Numbered from the stretch's first letter, positions 16,259 through 24,722 are shown. The stretch: DNA of 64,000 nt from Actinomycetes bacterium (GCA_025359865.1 JANYDH010000145.1:1-64000), one strand, 5' to 3'. The notes: a model not told the origin generated them from the letters alone. A program made the numbers and translations.

Positions 16259-17626
16259 GTGCACCGAGCCAGTCGAAGCCGTCAAACAGCGGGCAGCATC
16301 GTGGCCTGCCTGCTGTGTGTGACGGCACTGGCAGTGACGGGGCCCGGTCGCGGGGCAGTCGATGGCGGCTCGGCGACCGCTGGACCCGCGATCACCGGGT
16401 TGTCGATCGCTGGTTTGTCGACGGCGCGGTTGCAGGACACGCGACCGGGTGGGTTGTCGGTGGATGGTGGGTTTGTTGGTGGGGGTGCGTTGGGTGCTGG
16501 GGTGGTGTCGGAGTTGCGGGTGGCTGGTCGTGGTGGTGTGCCTGAGGTTGGGGCTGGGTCGGTGGTGTTGAACGTGACGGTGACGAATCCGACGGTGGCG
16601 TCGTTTGTGACGGTGTGGCCGAGTGGGATGGCGCGGCCTGGTACGGCGAGTTTGACGTTTGTTCGTGGTCGGACGGTGTCGAATCTGGTGGTGGTCGATC
16701 TCGGTGCAGGTGGGATGGTGTCGTTGTTCAATTTGGCGGGGTCGGTTGATGTGGTGGTCGATGTGGTGGGGTGGTTCGCGGCTGGCGGGTCGTATCACGG
16801 GGTGAGTCCGGCCCGGTTGGAAGACACTCGCGACGGCTCGGCCGTCGTCGGCGAAGACGAACTACCGACCTACCCGAGCGGCGCGTGCGACACGCTGACC
16901 GAAGGATTGCAGGGGCTCGCGTTACAGCCCGGCGAAGTGCCGGATGCCTTCGTCCAGATCGGAACCTCGGTGAAGGGTCGCCCGATCTGGGCCGAGTACT
17001 GGGGGCCCGCTCAGCCCACCAGCATCGTCTTGGTGATCGGCCAGGTTCACGGAAACGAGTGTGCCCCAGCGCGAATGGTCAGGGCGGTTCGACAGAACCC
17101 ACCGACCCGGTATGGCATCTGGCTGATCCCCACACTGAACCCTGACGCATACGCCAGTTATTCGCGGTTCAACGCGAACTATGTCGACCTGAACGAGGAC
17201 GGTCTCGCCGCGTCCCAGCCGGAGACCCGGGCGCTGATGTCATTTACTGAGCTGGTCCATCCGGTGCTGTCAGTACACGTCCACTCCCCAAACGGTCTCA
17301 TTGCATGGTTCGGTACCAGTGGCTTCGTTCAGGGCAATCCGGACAAGTCGAACGCCCCGTTGTCATCGGCAGTCGCACGGTTCGTCCATGATCGATCCGA
17401 CCTCGGCATCGAGGGTGCCGGGGTGCGGTTTGCGCCGTCGCGATGGTTCCTGTGGCAAGGCCAGCGACTCGTCGATCCCGGCACTGAGACCCTGCTGCTC
17501 GAACTACACGCGGTGGCCGCGCAGGAAGTGCTGATCGCTCGACCGCGTCCTCCCACTCACACCGTCGACCAGGTCGATCAGGAATGTCTCGTCGTGCTCG
17601 CGGGGTTGGCGGCACTCATTCCCTGA
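16259..17626 (+). CDS. secreted M14-type zinc carboxypeptidase with N-terminal surface domain
   Basis: 455 residues; GTG 16259 follows AAAGGAG by nine bases. A signal peptide (SIVACLLCVTALAVTG) leads to a domain running from ARLQDTRPGG to VVDVVGWFAAGG (about 55-175), rich in Val, Gly and Thr, which I associate with surface proteins of Acidimicrobiia. The peptidase domain follows: zinc ligands His264 and Glu267 in GQVHGNECAP, third ligand His340 or His342 in LSVHVHSPNG, and the probable catalytic Glu in TLLLELHAV. M14 enzymes trim peptides or cell-wall stem peptides outside the cell. The surface domain is coded in almost C-free, G/T-rich DNA, unlike the rest. Confidence 0.85.
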   Translation: MHRASRSRQTAGSIVACLLCVTALAVTGPGRGAVDGGSATAGPAITGLSIAGLSTARLQDTRPGGLSVDGGFVGGGALGAGVVSELRVAGRGGVPEVGAGSVVLNVTVTNPTVASFVTVWPSGMARPGTASLTFVRGRTVSNLVVVDLGAGGMVSLFNLAGSVDVVVDVVGWFAAGGSYHGVSPARLEDTRDGSAVVGEDELPTYPSGACDTLTEGLQGLALQPGEVPDAFVQIGTSVKGRPIWAEYWGPAQPTSIVLVIGQVHGNECAPARMVRAVRQNPPTRYGIWLIPTLNPDAYASYSRFNANYVDLNEDGLAASQPETRALMSFTELVHPVLSVHVHSPNGLIAWFGTSGFVQGNPDKSNAPLSSAVARFVHDRSDLGIEGAGVRFAPSRWFLWQGQRLVDPGTETLLLELHAVAAQEVLIARPRPPTHTVDQVDQECLVVLAGLAALIP

Positions 17627-17973
17627 TCGCCATGGCGTGCCTCGCTCGCTGGTCGGAACGTTCGGTTGTCGTAGATGGATCGCCGGCGGAGTCGGGGTTC
17701 GGCCGGTCTGCAGGATGATGCGGCGATCTCTGTGAGTTTCGGCCGTGGCTGGGCCGTCGGAACCTCACCGATGGCGGGCGTTGTGCGTTTGGGTGCAGGC
17801 TGGACTGCCGGAAACTCACGGACGGCGGGTGTTGTGCGGGGAGCTTCGGCCCGCTCGGGCAGGGTCTGCTGGGGTCGGGTTGGGTGGTTCGAAGGCGAAG
17901 TCAGCCCCATTACAGCCCCCTTACATCCCCCAACGCCGCACAACAACAAACCGGCCAGTATTGACCCACGCTC
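17627..17973. other. non-coding stretch with a 51-bp repeat
   Basis: No convincing gene lies between the convergent peptidase and L,D-transpeptidase genes. The stretch holds two copies of a 30-base unit (17758-17787 and 17809-17838, 25 of 30 bases alike, period 51) ending GGCGGGYGTTGTGCG. A GTGAGTTTC/GAAACTCAC inverted pair (17732-17740 and 17811-17819) overlaps them. GGCGGGTGTTGTG also occurs at the left edge of the window (7-19). A minus-strand frame across it gives an imperfect 17-residue repeat (TTPAVREFPAVQPAP type), but I do not trust it as protein. Confidence 0.55.
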
Positions 17974-18630
17974 CTAGGGGAGTACGACGACGACGGTGCC
18001 GACCTGGGCCCAGTTCCACATCAGAATCGCGTCGGCGGTGCTTTGGCGAACGCAGCCACCACTGAGCGGGGAGCCGAGTTGCTCTTCGGTCTGCAGCGGC
18101 TGGCCGTTCTGGACTGGAATCTCGTGAAACCCGATGCCGTTGCCGCGCCGACTGACAGCGAAACGGACGAAGAAGCGCATGCAGATGTCTGTGTGGATGT
18201 TGCTGCAGGTGAAGATCGACTGTGAGTTGACCCTGTAGAAACCGGGGTCGGGCTGGTCCATCCGCCCGGACACGCGGTGGGTGTTAAACAGCGAGCCGTC
18301 GTCTTCGACCAGCCACACGCGCTGGATGCTCTTCGAGTACACCACCCGCCGACCTGTGCCGGAGTCGGCCGGAAGCTCGAGCGAATCGAGATGGACGATG
18401 TTCCGGTCGGTATTCGCAGGTGTCGTTGGGGCAGGAGTCGGCGGAGGCGATGTAGGGGTGGCCTGGACCGACGTGCCACGCGTCGCGGGTGCCAGCGCAC
18501 GGGCACCACTCGGCGCAACGAACCCTTCGCCCTGCGTGTCTCCGTGCGCGATCACGGCACCACCCAGAGTCATCAGGCACGCGCCCGTGGCGAGAACAAG
18601 TCGAATCCGAACCTTCACGCATCGCAGCAT
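17974..18630 (-). CDS. secreted L,D-transpeptidase (YkuD domain)
   Basis: 218 residues from ATG 18630. A hydrophobic signal segment (RLVLATGACLMTLGGAVIAH) is followed by a Pro/Thr linker (about 55-80) and a YkuD catalytic domain: VVYSKSIQRVWLVEDDGSLF, the His of GIGFHEIP, and the nucleophile Cys in SPLSGGCVRQS. Such enzymes make 3-3 cross-links or attach proteins in peptidoglycan. The Pro-rich linker would span part of the wall. The gene is alone and points at the peptidase gene. A GTG four codons in is an alternative start. Confidence 0.88.
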   Translation of the reverse strand: MLRCVKVRIRLVLATGACLMTLGGAVIAHGDTQGEGFVAPSGARALAPATRGTSVQATPTSPPPTPAPTTPANTDRNIVHLDSLELPADSGTGRRVVYSKSIQRVWLVEDDGSLFNTHRVSGRMDQPDPGFYRVNSQSIFTCSNIHTDICMRFFVRFAVSRRGNGIGFHEIPVQNGQPLQTEEQLGSPLSGGCVRQSTADAILMWNWAQVGTVVVVLP

Positions 18631-18759
18631 AGATGCTGGATCCGGTGGTGTGATGGTACCGATGCCGTCCAACGGCTTCGGCTAGCGTCGCCCCGGTGGG
18701 GGATGATCTACATCAGTTCGTGGCTAGTGGGCGTCCCGAGGTGAAGCGACAGACCTACG

Positions 18760-18900
18760 ATGAGCGCGAACGCCAGGCAGGGTGACCGCAAGATGTGTCT
18801 TGCCGCAGGGATCGACGACTACGTCACTAAGCCAATCCGCGTCGACCAACTGGTCGAAGCGCTGTACAGCGTGCCGCCACGCGAGAAGGAACTGAAATGA
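18760..18900 (+). pseudogene. C-terminal scrap of a hybrid kinase receiver domain
   Basis: The frame from ATG 18760 reads MSANARQGDRKMCLAAGIDD, then YVTKPIRVDQLVEALYS, which is the last third of a receiver domain (normally TANAMQGDRExCLAAGMDDYVTKPI). The phospho-Asp half and the kinase are gone. Its stop overlaps the ATG of the Hpt gene as ATGA, so the original operon junction is preserved. The upstream 5' portion was evidently lost; the L,D-transpeptidase gene now starts 130 bases away. Confidence 0.75.
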
Positions 18901-19244
18901 GCGCCTCGCCGATCGACCTCGCCACGTTCGCGGAACTCCAAGACGCCGTTGGCACCGACTTCGCCGTAGAACTCGTCGACACGTTTCTCGAGGAGGCACC
19001 TGCGATGTTGGCCGACCTCCGCGTCGCGCTCGCGGCCGCCGATGCCGATCTGTACCGACGCTCGGCACACTCTCTGAAGTCCAACAGCAACACGTTCGGA
19101 GCGATGACCCTCGGGATGATGGCGCGTGACATCGAGCTGGGAGGCTTCAGCGCAGATGCAGCCGACGATGCCCGCACACTCGACACGCTCGAATTGGCAT
19201 ACGCGGCTGCGGCTGGCGCATTGAAGGATCTCTGCAGTGGCTGA
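18897..19244 (+). CDS. Hpt (histidine phosphotransfer) protein
   Basis: 115 residues, a single Hpt four-helix domain. The phospho-accepting His lies in RRSAHSLKSNSNTFGAMTLG, the exact family signature, with preceding helices VGTDFAVELVDTFLEEAPAM. Such proteins pass phosphate between receiver domains in multistep phosphorelays. It overlaps the receiver scrap before it (ATGA) and the receiver-cyclase gene after it (8 bases). The kinase that fed it appears to have been deleted locally, so it may be orphaned or served by another kinase. Confidence 0.88.
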   Translation: MSASPIDLATFAELQDAVGTDFAVELVDTFLEEAPAMLADLRVALAAADADLYRRSAHSLKSNSNTFGAMTLGMMARDIELGGFSADAADDARTLDTLELAYAAAAGALKDLCSG

Positions 19245-20277
19245 GTCCGGCTCGCGGCTGCTCGTCGTCGACGACAACAAGGTCAACCGCTTGCTGTTGA
19301 CCCGTAACTTGGAGATGCAAGGACACCGTGTGGCCATGGCTGAGAACGGTCGCGTCGCTCTGGAGATGATGCGCTCCGAGGCATTCGATTTGGTGTTGCT
19401 CGACATCGAAATGCCGGAAATGGACGGCTTTCAGGTACTGGAACAATTGAAGGCAGACCCGCGACTACGTGATGTCCCGGTGTTGGTCACCTCAGCCGTC
19501 GAAGGTCTGGACAGTGTTGTGCGGTGCATCGAACTCGGGGCAGAGGACTACCTCAGCAAGCCGGTCAATCCGGTGTTGTTGAAGGCTCGCATTGGCGCCG
19601 GACTCGCCAAGAAGCGTCTGCGTGATCAGCAGCAAGAGATGGTTCGACGCTTCGCCACTTCGGAGGTAGCGCAGGATCTGCAGGATTCCGGCTTCGCGCT
19701 CGGCGGCCGGCATGTGCGCGGTACCGTGATGTTTTCCGACATTCGCGGATTCACCTCGATGGTGGAACAGCAATCGCCCGACGAGACGATTGAACTGCTG
19801 AACATGTACTACGCGCTGATGTTCGATGCGATCAGCGGTCACGGCGGCGTGGTCAACCAGATGGTCGGTGACGGATTGATGGCGGTGTTCGGGGCCCCAC
19901 TCCCGCTCGACGATCACAGTGCCTGCGCCGTACGGGCAGCACTCGAGATGGTCGAGATGATCGACCTTCTCGATGTCGAGCGTTCGTCGCTGGGTAAGCC
20001 GGCGATTCGTATCGGGATCGGCATCGCGACCGGCGAGATGGTCGCCGGCTACACCGGCACCCAGCACCGAGCCACGTACACCTGTGTTGGCGACACGGTC
20101 AACCTTGCGGCGCGGCTCGAGGCGTATACCAAAGAGACCGATCAGGTGATTCTGCTCGATGCTGCGACACGCACCGATGTGGGTAGTCAGTTCGATCTGG
20201 TCGACATGGGCGCAATGACGTTCAAGGGCAAGTCGGTCGCTGTCGACGTTTTCGCCGCGGGAGCCTCGTCGGACTGA
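19237..20277 (+). CDS. response regulator with class III adenylate/guanylate cyclase output
   Basis: 346 residues from GTG 19237. The receiver domain (about 5-120) has LLVVDDNKVNR, phospho-Asp in LVLLDIEMPEMDGF, Ser in VLVTSA and Lys in YLSKPVNP. A coiled linker (KKRLRDQQQEMVRRFA) leads to a class III cyclase domain (about 150-340): VMFSDIRGFTSM and VGDGLMAVFG carry the two metal-binding Asp residues and YTCVGDTVNLAARLE the transition-state Asn/Arg pair. This couples a phosphorelay to cyclic nucleotide output. It is encoded with an Hpt partner whose sensor kinase is now missing upstream. Confidence 0.9.
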   Translation: MAESGSRLLVVDDNKVNRLLLTRNLEMQGHRVAMAENGRVALEMMRSEAFDLVLLDIEMPEMDGFQVLEQLKADPRLRDVPVLVTSAVEGLDSVVRCIELGAEDYLSKPVNPVLLKARIGAGLAKKRLRDQQQEMVRRFATSEVAQDLQDSGFALGGRHVRGTVMFSDIRGFTSMVEQQSPDETIELLNMYYALMFDAISGHGGVVNQMVGDGLMAVFGAPLPLDDHSACAVRAALEMVEMIDLLDVERSSLGKPAIRIGIGIATGEMVAGYTGTQHRATYTCVGDTVNLAARLEAYTKETDQVILLDAATRTDVGSQFDLVDMGAMTFKGKSVAVDVFAAGASSD

Positions 20278-20301
20278 GTCGTCGCGTGTGAGACTGCGTT
20301 C

Positions 20302-21279
20302 ATGCGCGCCGTCGTCTTGCACTCCCATGGTGGTCCCGAAGTTCTGGCGATCGAGGAGGTTGCCGCCCCGGTACCTGGCCCCGACGAGGTAGTGGTGCAG
20401 GTCGCGGCCACGGCATTGAATCGAGCCGATGTACTGCAGCGAATGGGGCTGTATCCCGATCCGCGTCGGATCCAGCCCGAGATTCCCGGTCTCGAGTTCG
20501 CCGGTACGGTCGTCGAGGTCGGAGCCCGGGTCGCGCTGTGGGCGCTCGGCGATCGCGTGATGGGCATCGAAGCCGGAGGCGCGTACGCCGAGCGGATCGC
20601 CACCCATGAACGTCTGCTGTTACGGGTACCGGATCAGATCGACCTAGTCGCCGCCGCGGCCATTCCCGAGGTGTTTCTGACTGCTTGGGACGCGCTCGTG
20701 TTGCAAGGCGGGCTCACCAGTGGGCGGTGGGCGCTGGTTCATGCAGGTGCATCGGGTGTGGGTACCGCAGCAATCCAGATCGCCAAGGCGATCGGGGCCC
20801 GGATAGCGGTCACTTGCTCGTCGGGCAAATCCGAAGCGTGTCGAGCGCTGGGCGCAGATGCCGTGTTCGACAGGTCACCGCACGACTGGCTGGCCGAAGC
20901 GCGTGCGGCTGTTCCGCAGGGCTTTGACACCATCTTGGACGTCATCGGCGGCGAGGAGATCGACCGTAATCTGCAGGCCGTCGCGACACGGGGAACCATC
21001 GTGCAGGTCGGCCTGATGGGCGGCAGCAGCAGCCAGGTCAACGTGGGTGTGTTGCTCACCAAGCGGGTCACCTGGGTCGGTACCACGTTGCGGGCGCGCC
21101 CGATCGAAGAAAAGGCTGCAGTGTGCCGCCGGTTTGCCGCCGAGATGTTGCCGTTGTTCACGACTGGAGCGCTGCGCCCAGTGGTGGACAGCGTGTACCC
21201 GTTCGATCAGATCGCTGACGCTCACCGCCACATGGAGGCCAATGCCAACACCGGCAAGATCGTCGTGACCATCAACTAG
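20302..21279 (+). CDS. NAD(P)H:quinone oxidoreductase-type MDR protein
   Basis: 325 residues. It opens with MRAVVLHSHGGPEVLAIEEV, the classic quinone-oxidoreductase start, followed by ALNRADVLQRMGLYP and GLEFAGTVVEVG. The Rossmann cofactor motif HAGASGVGTAAIQIAKAIGA and LDVIGGEEIDRNL follow, and it ends HRHMEANANTGKIVVTIN. There are no zinc-binding Cys clusters, as in the PIG3/QOR branch that reduces quinones or other electrophiles with NADPH. It is monocistronic, starting 24 bases after the cyclase gene on the same strand. Confidence 0.9.
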   Translation: MRAVVLHSHGGPEVLAIEEVAAPVPGPDEVVVQVAATALNRADVLQRMGLYPDPRRIQPEIPGLEFAGTVVEVGARVALWALGDRVMGIEAGGAYAERIATHERLLLRVPDQIDLVAAAAIPEVFLTAWDALVLQGGLTSGRWALVHAGASGVGTAAIQIAKAIGARIAVTCSSGKSEACRALGADAVFDRSPHDWLAEARAAVPQGFDTILDVIGGEEIDRNLQAVATRGTIVQVGLMGGSSSQVNVGVLLTKRVTWVGTTLRARPIEEKAAVCRRFAAEMLPLFTTGALRPVVDSVYPFDQIADAHRHMEANANTGKIVVTIN

Positions 21280-21362
21280 TGCAGCGCGCCAGAAGCTGGC
21301 TGAACAACGGGGTCGAGTGGGTTCCAAAGGACTGTCTCCGATGGGTTACAGGCCGAATCATC

Positions 21363-21874
21363 TGACCTTTGGCGCTTGCTACGGTTGTCATTGGCAGGCT
21401 GTCGCACGTTGCGGGTGGGTTTGGCGGTACCCGATTCCGGTCCCGACCCTGACCCCGATCCCGGCCGTGCGGTTGCGCTGCAGCGTGAACGTTCGTTGCA
21501 TGACAGGCGGGCGTGGTGGAAGTGCGCATCAGCGACCACGACGGCTGTGCGGGCAGGATCGCGTCGATTTTCATGTCGCCAGCGCCGATAACTCGACGCG
21601 ACTCCTTCCGGAAAGGCGTTGCGGGCGGGATCGCGTCGACTTTCATGTCACCAGCGCCGATAACTCGACGCGACTCGGCGCTGCAACAACGGGTAGGCCC
21701 GGCGGGCGGGCTGTCAGTCGCCGATGTTGAGCCGGCCCGTGCGGCACAACCACGAGTTCAGCAACAACCATGACGCCGTTGCCGACAACACGACCAGACG
21801 GCTTACCTCACCCGCCACACCACCAAACAGCATTGTGCGACAGCCTGTTGACAACAACCCAACGCCAAAGCTCA
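21363..21874. repeat. TIR element, copy B (about 512 bp)
   Basis: The ends read TGACCTTTGGCG on the left and, in reverse complement, TGAGCTTTGGCG on the right. Both continue inward to GTTGTCA and GGCTGTCGCAC, giving imperfect inverted repeats of about 45 bases. The right half (from about 21680) matches copy A closely. Copy B is longer because a unit of about 55 bases (GGATCGCGTCGA ... CTCGACGCGACTC) occurs twice, at 21549-21603 and 21629-21675, but once in copy A. No coding frame inside is convincing. Its right end directly abuts a truncated IS630-like transposase. Confidence 0.75.
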
Positions 21875-21884
21875 GCCCTGATGC

Positions 21885-22170
21885 ACGTGTGCCGGGCCAT
21901 CAACACTAACCGATTCGTCGGCCCGTACACCAACGCCTGCCCCGACCGAGACGAGTCAACCAAACCGTCCAACCCCAGGTCACGGAACCGAAGACGCCAC
22001 GTACACACCGTTTGTGGCGACATCCCGACCAACTCCGAGATCTGCTTTCCAGACTGACCGTCAGCCGCGCATACCACCACCCCAGCCCGTAAGCGATCAC
22101 GATGCGCCGCCGTAGATGCAAACGCATCCAATCGCTGCAAACCGTGGCGCGCGGCTAGCGCCACCTGCAC
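21885..22170 (-). pseudogene. IS630-like transposase N-terminal fragment
   Basis: From about 22170 leftward the frame reads RLRAGVVVCAADGQSGKQIS, ELVGMSPQTVCTWRLRFRDL, GLDGLVDSSRSGQALVYGPT: the helix-turn-helix and linker at the start of IS630-family transposases. Similarity stops at about 21885, ten bases from the outer end of TIR copy B, and the DDE catalytic domain is absent. The fragment could be the remnant of an IS into which copy B inserted, or the surviving piece of a relative that once mobilised it. Confidence 0.75.
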
Positions 22171-22180
22171 CGTCGGTACA

Positions 22181-22984
22181 ATGATTGCCGTCAGTTTCCA
22201 TCACCGACATGCGGTGGACACGCCCAAGGATGGCCGTACAAAAGTGCAGAAAGACCTTGCCCTCGCCGACTCGTTGGATGCGTCGCCATCCACCCGCCGA
22301 CCGCCTCTCGGCACGCGATTCGGCGCCGACGCCGGACTCGATGTGCCGCTCGGCACCGTCTCGCGCCCGCTGTGGCGGGGCAAGGTGCATCTCTTTGCGC
22401 TGTACCTGGCCGCTCCAAGTCTCGCACTGCTCATCGCGGCTGCCGACAGCACGCGGGCGCGGATCGGCGCAGCCGTGTACGCGGTCGGGCTGTGTTCCAT
22501 GCTCACGGCGTCGGTCACGTATCACCGGTGGGTCAATGGGCTACGGGCACGGGCAGTGTGGCGCCGGGCCGATCACGCGATGATCTTCGCCGCGATTGCC
22601 GGATCGACCACGCCGATCGTGTTGATTGTGATGCCCGGTGGCGTCGGGCTTGCGCTCATTGCGGCGATTTGGTCGGCTTCGATCGCCGGTGCAGGCTTCA
22701 AAGTTGCCCGTTGGCAACGCGGCGACCTCATCGGCTCAATCTTCTATGCAGCCGTGAGCGTGCTCGGGGCGTTGTCGCTACCCGCACTGTGGCGGTACGG
22801 CGGTGCCGAACCCGGACTGTTGTTCATCGCCGCCGGTGCCCTCTACATCGTGGGCGCCTTCTGGTTCTCGAAGCGCTTGCCGCGGTTACGCCCCGGAGTG
22901 TTCTCATATCACGAGGTCTGGCACGTCTTCACCGTGGTGGCTGCCGCAGCGCACTTCGCCGCGGTCTGGACGATCGCCACCTGA
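22181..22984 (+). CDS. HlyIII/PAQR-family membrane protein
   Basis: About 267 residues if ATG 22181 is used; GTG 22214 is also possible and gives a start after the TACAAT-like box. A polar N-terminal tail (about 60 residues) precedes seven predicted membrane segments. Family marks are the SVTYHRW motif (S-x3-H), the Asp in RRADHAMIFAAIAGS and the final HEVWHVFTV with paired His residues, which together make the metal site of the YqfA/haemolysin III family. Some relatives are receptors or ceramidase-like hydrolases; the role here is unknown. Confidence 0.85.
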   Translation: MIAVSFHHRHAVDTPKDGRTKVQKDLALADSLDASPSTRRPPLGTRFGADAGLDVPLGTVSRPLWRGKVHLFALYLAAPSLALLIAAADSTRARIGAAVYAVGLCSMLTASVTYHRWVNGLRARAVWRRADHAMIFAAIAGSTTPIVLIVMPGGVGLALIAAIWSASIAGAGFKVARWQRGDLIGSIFYAAVSVLGALSLPALWRYGGAEPGLLFIAAGALYIVGAFWFSKRLPRLRPGVFSYHEVWHVFTVVAAAAHFAAVWTIAT

Positions 22985-22993
22985 TCGGGTGGG

Positions 22994-23013
22994 GCGTCGA
23001 TAACCGGCGACGC
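22994..23013. terminator. small hairpin between convergent genes
   Basis: GCGTCG and CGACGC flank an 8-base loop between the HlyIII gene and the molybdoenzyme gene, which converge here with 37 bases between their stops. No T-run is present, so this is a weak candidate for a shared terminator. Confidence 0.3.
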
Positions 23014-23021
23014 AGTGCCGA

Positions 23022-24722
23022 TCACGACACGCTGAACGACCGAGTGTGATAACCCGTAGCGCCGTCCGGGTCTGGCCTGCTGACTTCTTCGGTTTGGGTA
23101 GCGCCAGTCTTGTCGGTCGCCCTGACTTGCACCTGATGGTCACCAGAGGTGGCATCCCAGTCGAACGTCCATTGTCGCCACGTGTCGTCGCTCACATCGA
23201 CCGCGAGGGTGGCGAGGCCCCACTCGCCCTGATCGACGCGCACCTCGACCTTGTCGATGCCTCGGTGCTGAGCCCATGCCACGCCCGCAACGACAACCTT
23301 GCCAGCCGTCACCGAGTCGCCACGTCGTGGAACATCGATGCGTGACTGCGTCTTGATCGGAGCGTCGCGCGCCCAACCGCGAGGAATCCAGTACCCCTCG
23401 GCTTGGTCCCAGGTGGTCAGATCTAACCGCTGCAACCACTTCGTCGCGCTGATGTAGCCATACAGGCCGGGCACGATCACCCTGGCCGGGAAGCCGTGCT
23501 CGAGCGGGATCGGTTCGCCGTTCATGCCGATCGCGATCATCGCATCGCGGCCGTCAAAAGCTGCTTCGACGGGAAAGCCGCAGGTCCAGCCGTCGACGCT
23601 GGTACCGAAGATCTGCTCGGCCGCAGGGTCGACTCCGGCTTGCTTCAGCAGGTCGGCCAGTAACACACCCTGCCAGGTGGCGTTGCCGATGTACTCGCCG
23701 CCTATTTCGTTCGAGACGCAGCAGATGGTGATGGTTCGTTCGACCATCGGCCGCGCGAGGAGGTCGGAATACGACAAGCTGAATGGGTTCGAGACCATGC
23801 CACCGATGTCGACCTTCCACGTATCGAGGTTGATGCGCGGGAGTGACAGCGCAGTATCGATGAGGTAGAAGTCGTCGTTCGGGGTGATGAACGGCGTCTC
23901 GGCAAAGATCTGTGCACCGGGAGGAATCGGTGGCTGCCGGGCAACATCGGTAGCCGTCCCAGCCGCTCCTGGGAGCGACTTACCTGGCGCGGATTCGACG
24001 GCGAGCGTGGTACCGGTGGGCAGATTAGGCAGATCCGGCAGTGTTCTGGGAACTGCGTCACGGAGGTCGGAAATTCGTCGATTCTCCAACGCGCGGGCGG
24101 TTCCGGCGCCAACGACGGCGACGGCCGCTGCAGAGCCCGAGGCCACGATGAACCGTCGACGATCCCACCCGCGCGGCGCTCGTGACACCCCGGGCACTTC
24201 AGCGGCGCCGTCGTTGGTAACAACGATGCCGATCAGAAACCACAGCAGCCAACACCCTACGGCGGCGCCGAGCAGCGCTGGAATGGCGGCAGAAGCTCCA
24301 GCGGCTGGCCGGCCAGCGGCGACGAACGCCCCGACCATACCAAACGCAGCGATCGCGGTGACGCCGATCAGTCGCCTACTACGCGCGACCGCACCGACCG
24401 CCAACGACAGGCCAGCGATGGTGACGACCATCCCGATCCGCAAGGCCAGCTTGTCGTCCGACCCGAACCACTCGATCGCCCGAAGCTTCAACCACTTCGG
24501 GGTGTGGTCGATGAACTCGCTGCCGACAGCGTTGAGTGGTGAGTCGACATCGACGATCGCGGCGGTCAACATCCCGACGCACACTGCAGTGGCGGCGGCG
24601 AGCAGTCCGGCAACGGGTCCGGCCCACGTTGGAGCTCGGTCGTCCTGGCGGCGCGGCGCACTCGGGTCGGTTTCCGGCCCGTCGGCGATCTGGTGTTGCT
24701 GAGGCTGGGGTTGTGTGGTCAT
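23022..24722 (-). CDS. membrane-anchored sulfite-oxidase-family molybdopterin enzyme
   Basis: 566 residues. The N-terminal half has about five membrane segments (from AGPVAGLLAAATAVCVGML to LLWFLIGIVV), then RRRFIVASGSAAAVAVVGAG, a twin-arginine-like stretch and further helix. The outer domain is of the sulfite oxidase type: TPNDDFYLIDTAL, then the molybdenum-ligand Cys in ITICCVSNEIGGEYIG, GFPVEAAFDGRDAMI, and HGFPARVIVPGLYGY with KWLQRL. The C-terminal Mo-co dimerisation domain reads AGVAWAQHRGIDKVEVRVDQ. The substrate is unknown. Its ATG overlaps the stop of a histidine kinase gene (ATGA), so this enzyme is co-translated with its own two-component system. Confidence 0.9.
   Translation of the reverse strand: MTTQPQPQQHQIADGPETDPSAPRRQDDRAPTWAGPVAGLLAAATAVCVGMLTAAIVDVDSPLNAVGSEFIDHTPKWLKLRAIEWFGSDDKLALRIGMVVTIAGLSLAVGAVARSRRLIGVTAIAAFGMVGAFVAAGRPAAGASAAIPALLGAAVGCWLLWFLIGIVVTNDGAAEVPGVSRAPRGWDRRRFIVASGSAAAVAVVGAGTARALENRRISDLRDAVPRTLPDLPNLPTGTTLAVESAPGKSLPGAAGTATDVARQPPIPPGAQIFAETPFITPNDDFYLIDTALSLPRINLDTWKVDIGGMVSNPFSLSYSDLLARPMVERTITICCVSNEIGGEYIGNATWQGVLLADLLKQAGVDPAAEQIFGTSVDGWTCGFPVEAAFDGRDAMIAIGMNGEPIPLEHGFPARVIVPGLYGYISATKWLQRLDLTTWDQAEGYWIPRGWARDAPIKTQSRIDVPRRGDSVTAGKVVVAGVAWAQHRGIDKVEVRVDQGEWGLATLAVDVSDDTWRQWTFDWDATSGDHQVQVRATDKTGATQTEEVSRPDPDGATGYHTRSFSVS

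Noticed and set aside
17578-17949. Minus-strand frame with a 17-residue repeat (TTPAVREFPAVQP type)
   Set aside because: It results from a DNA repeat of 51 bases; no ribosome-binding site, and it overlaps the 3' end of the peptidase gene.
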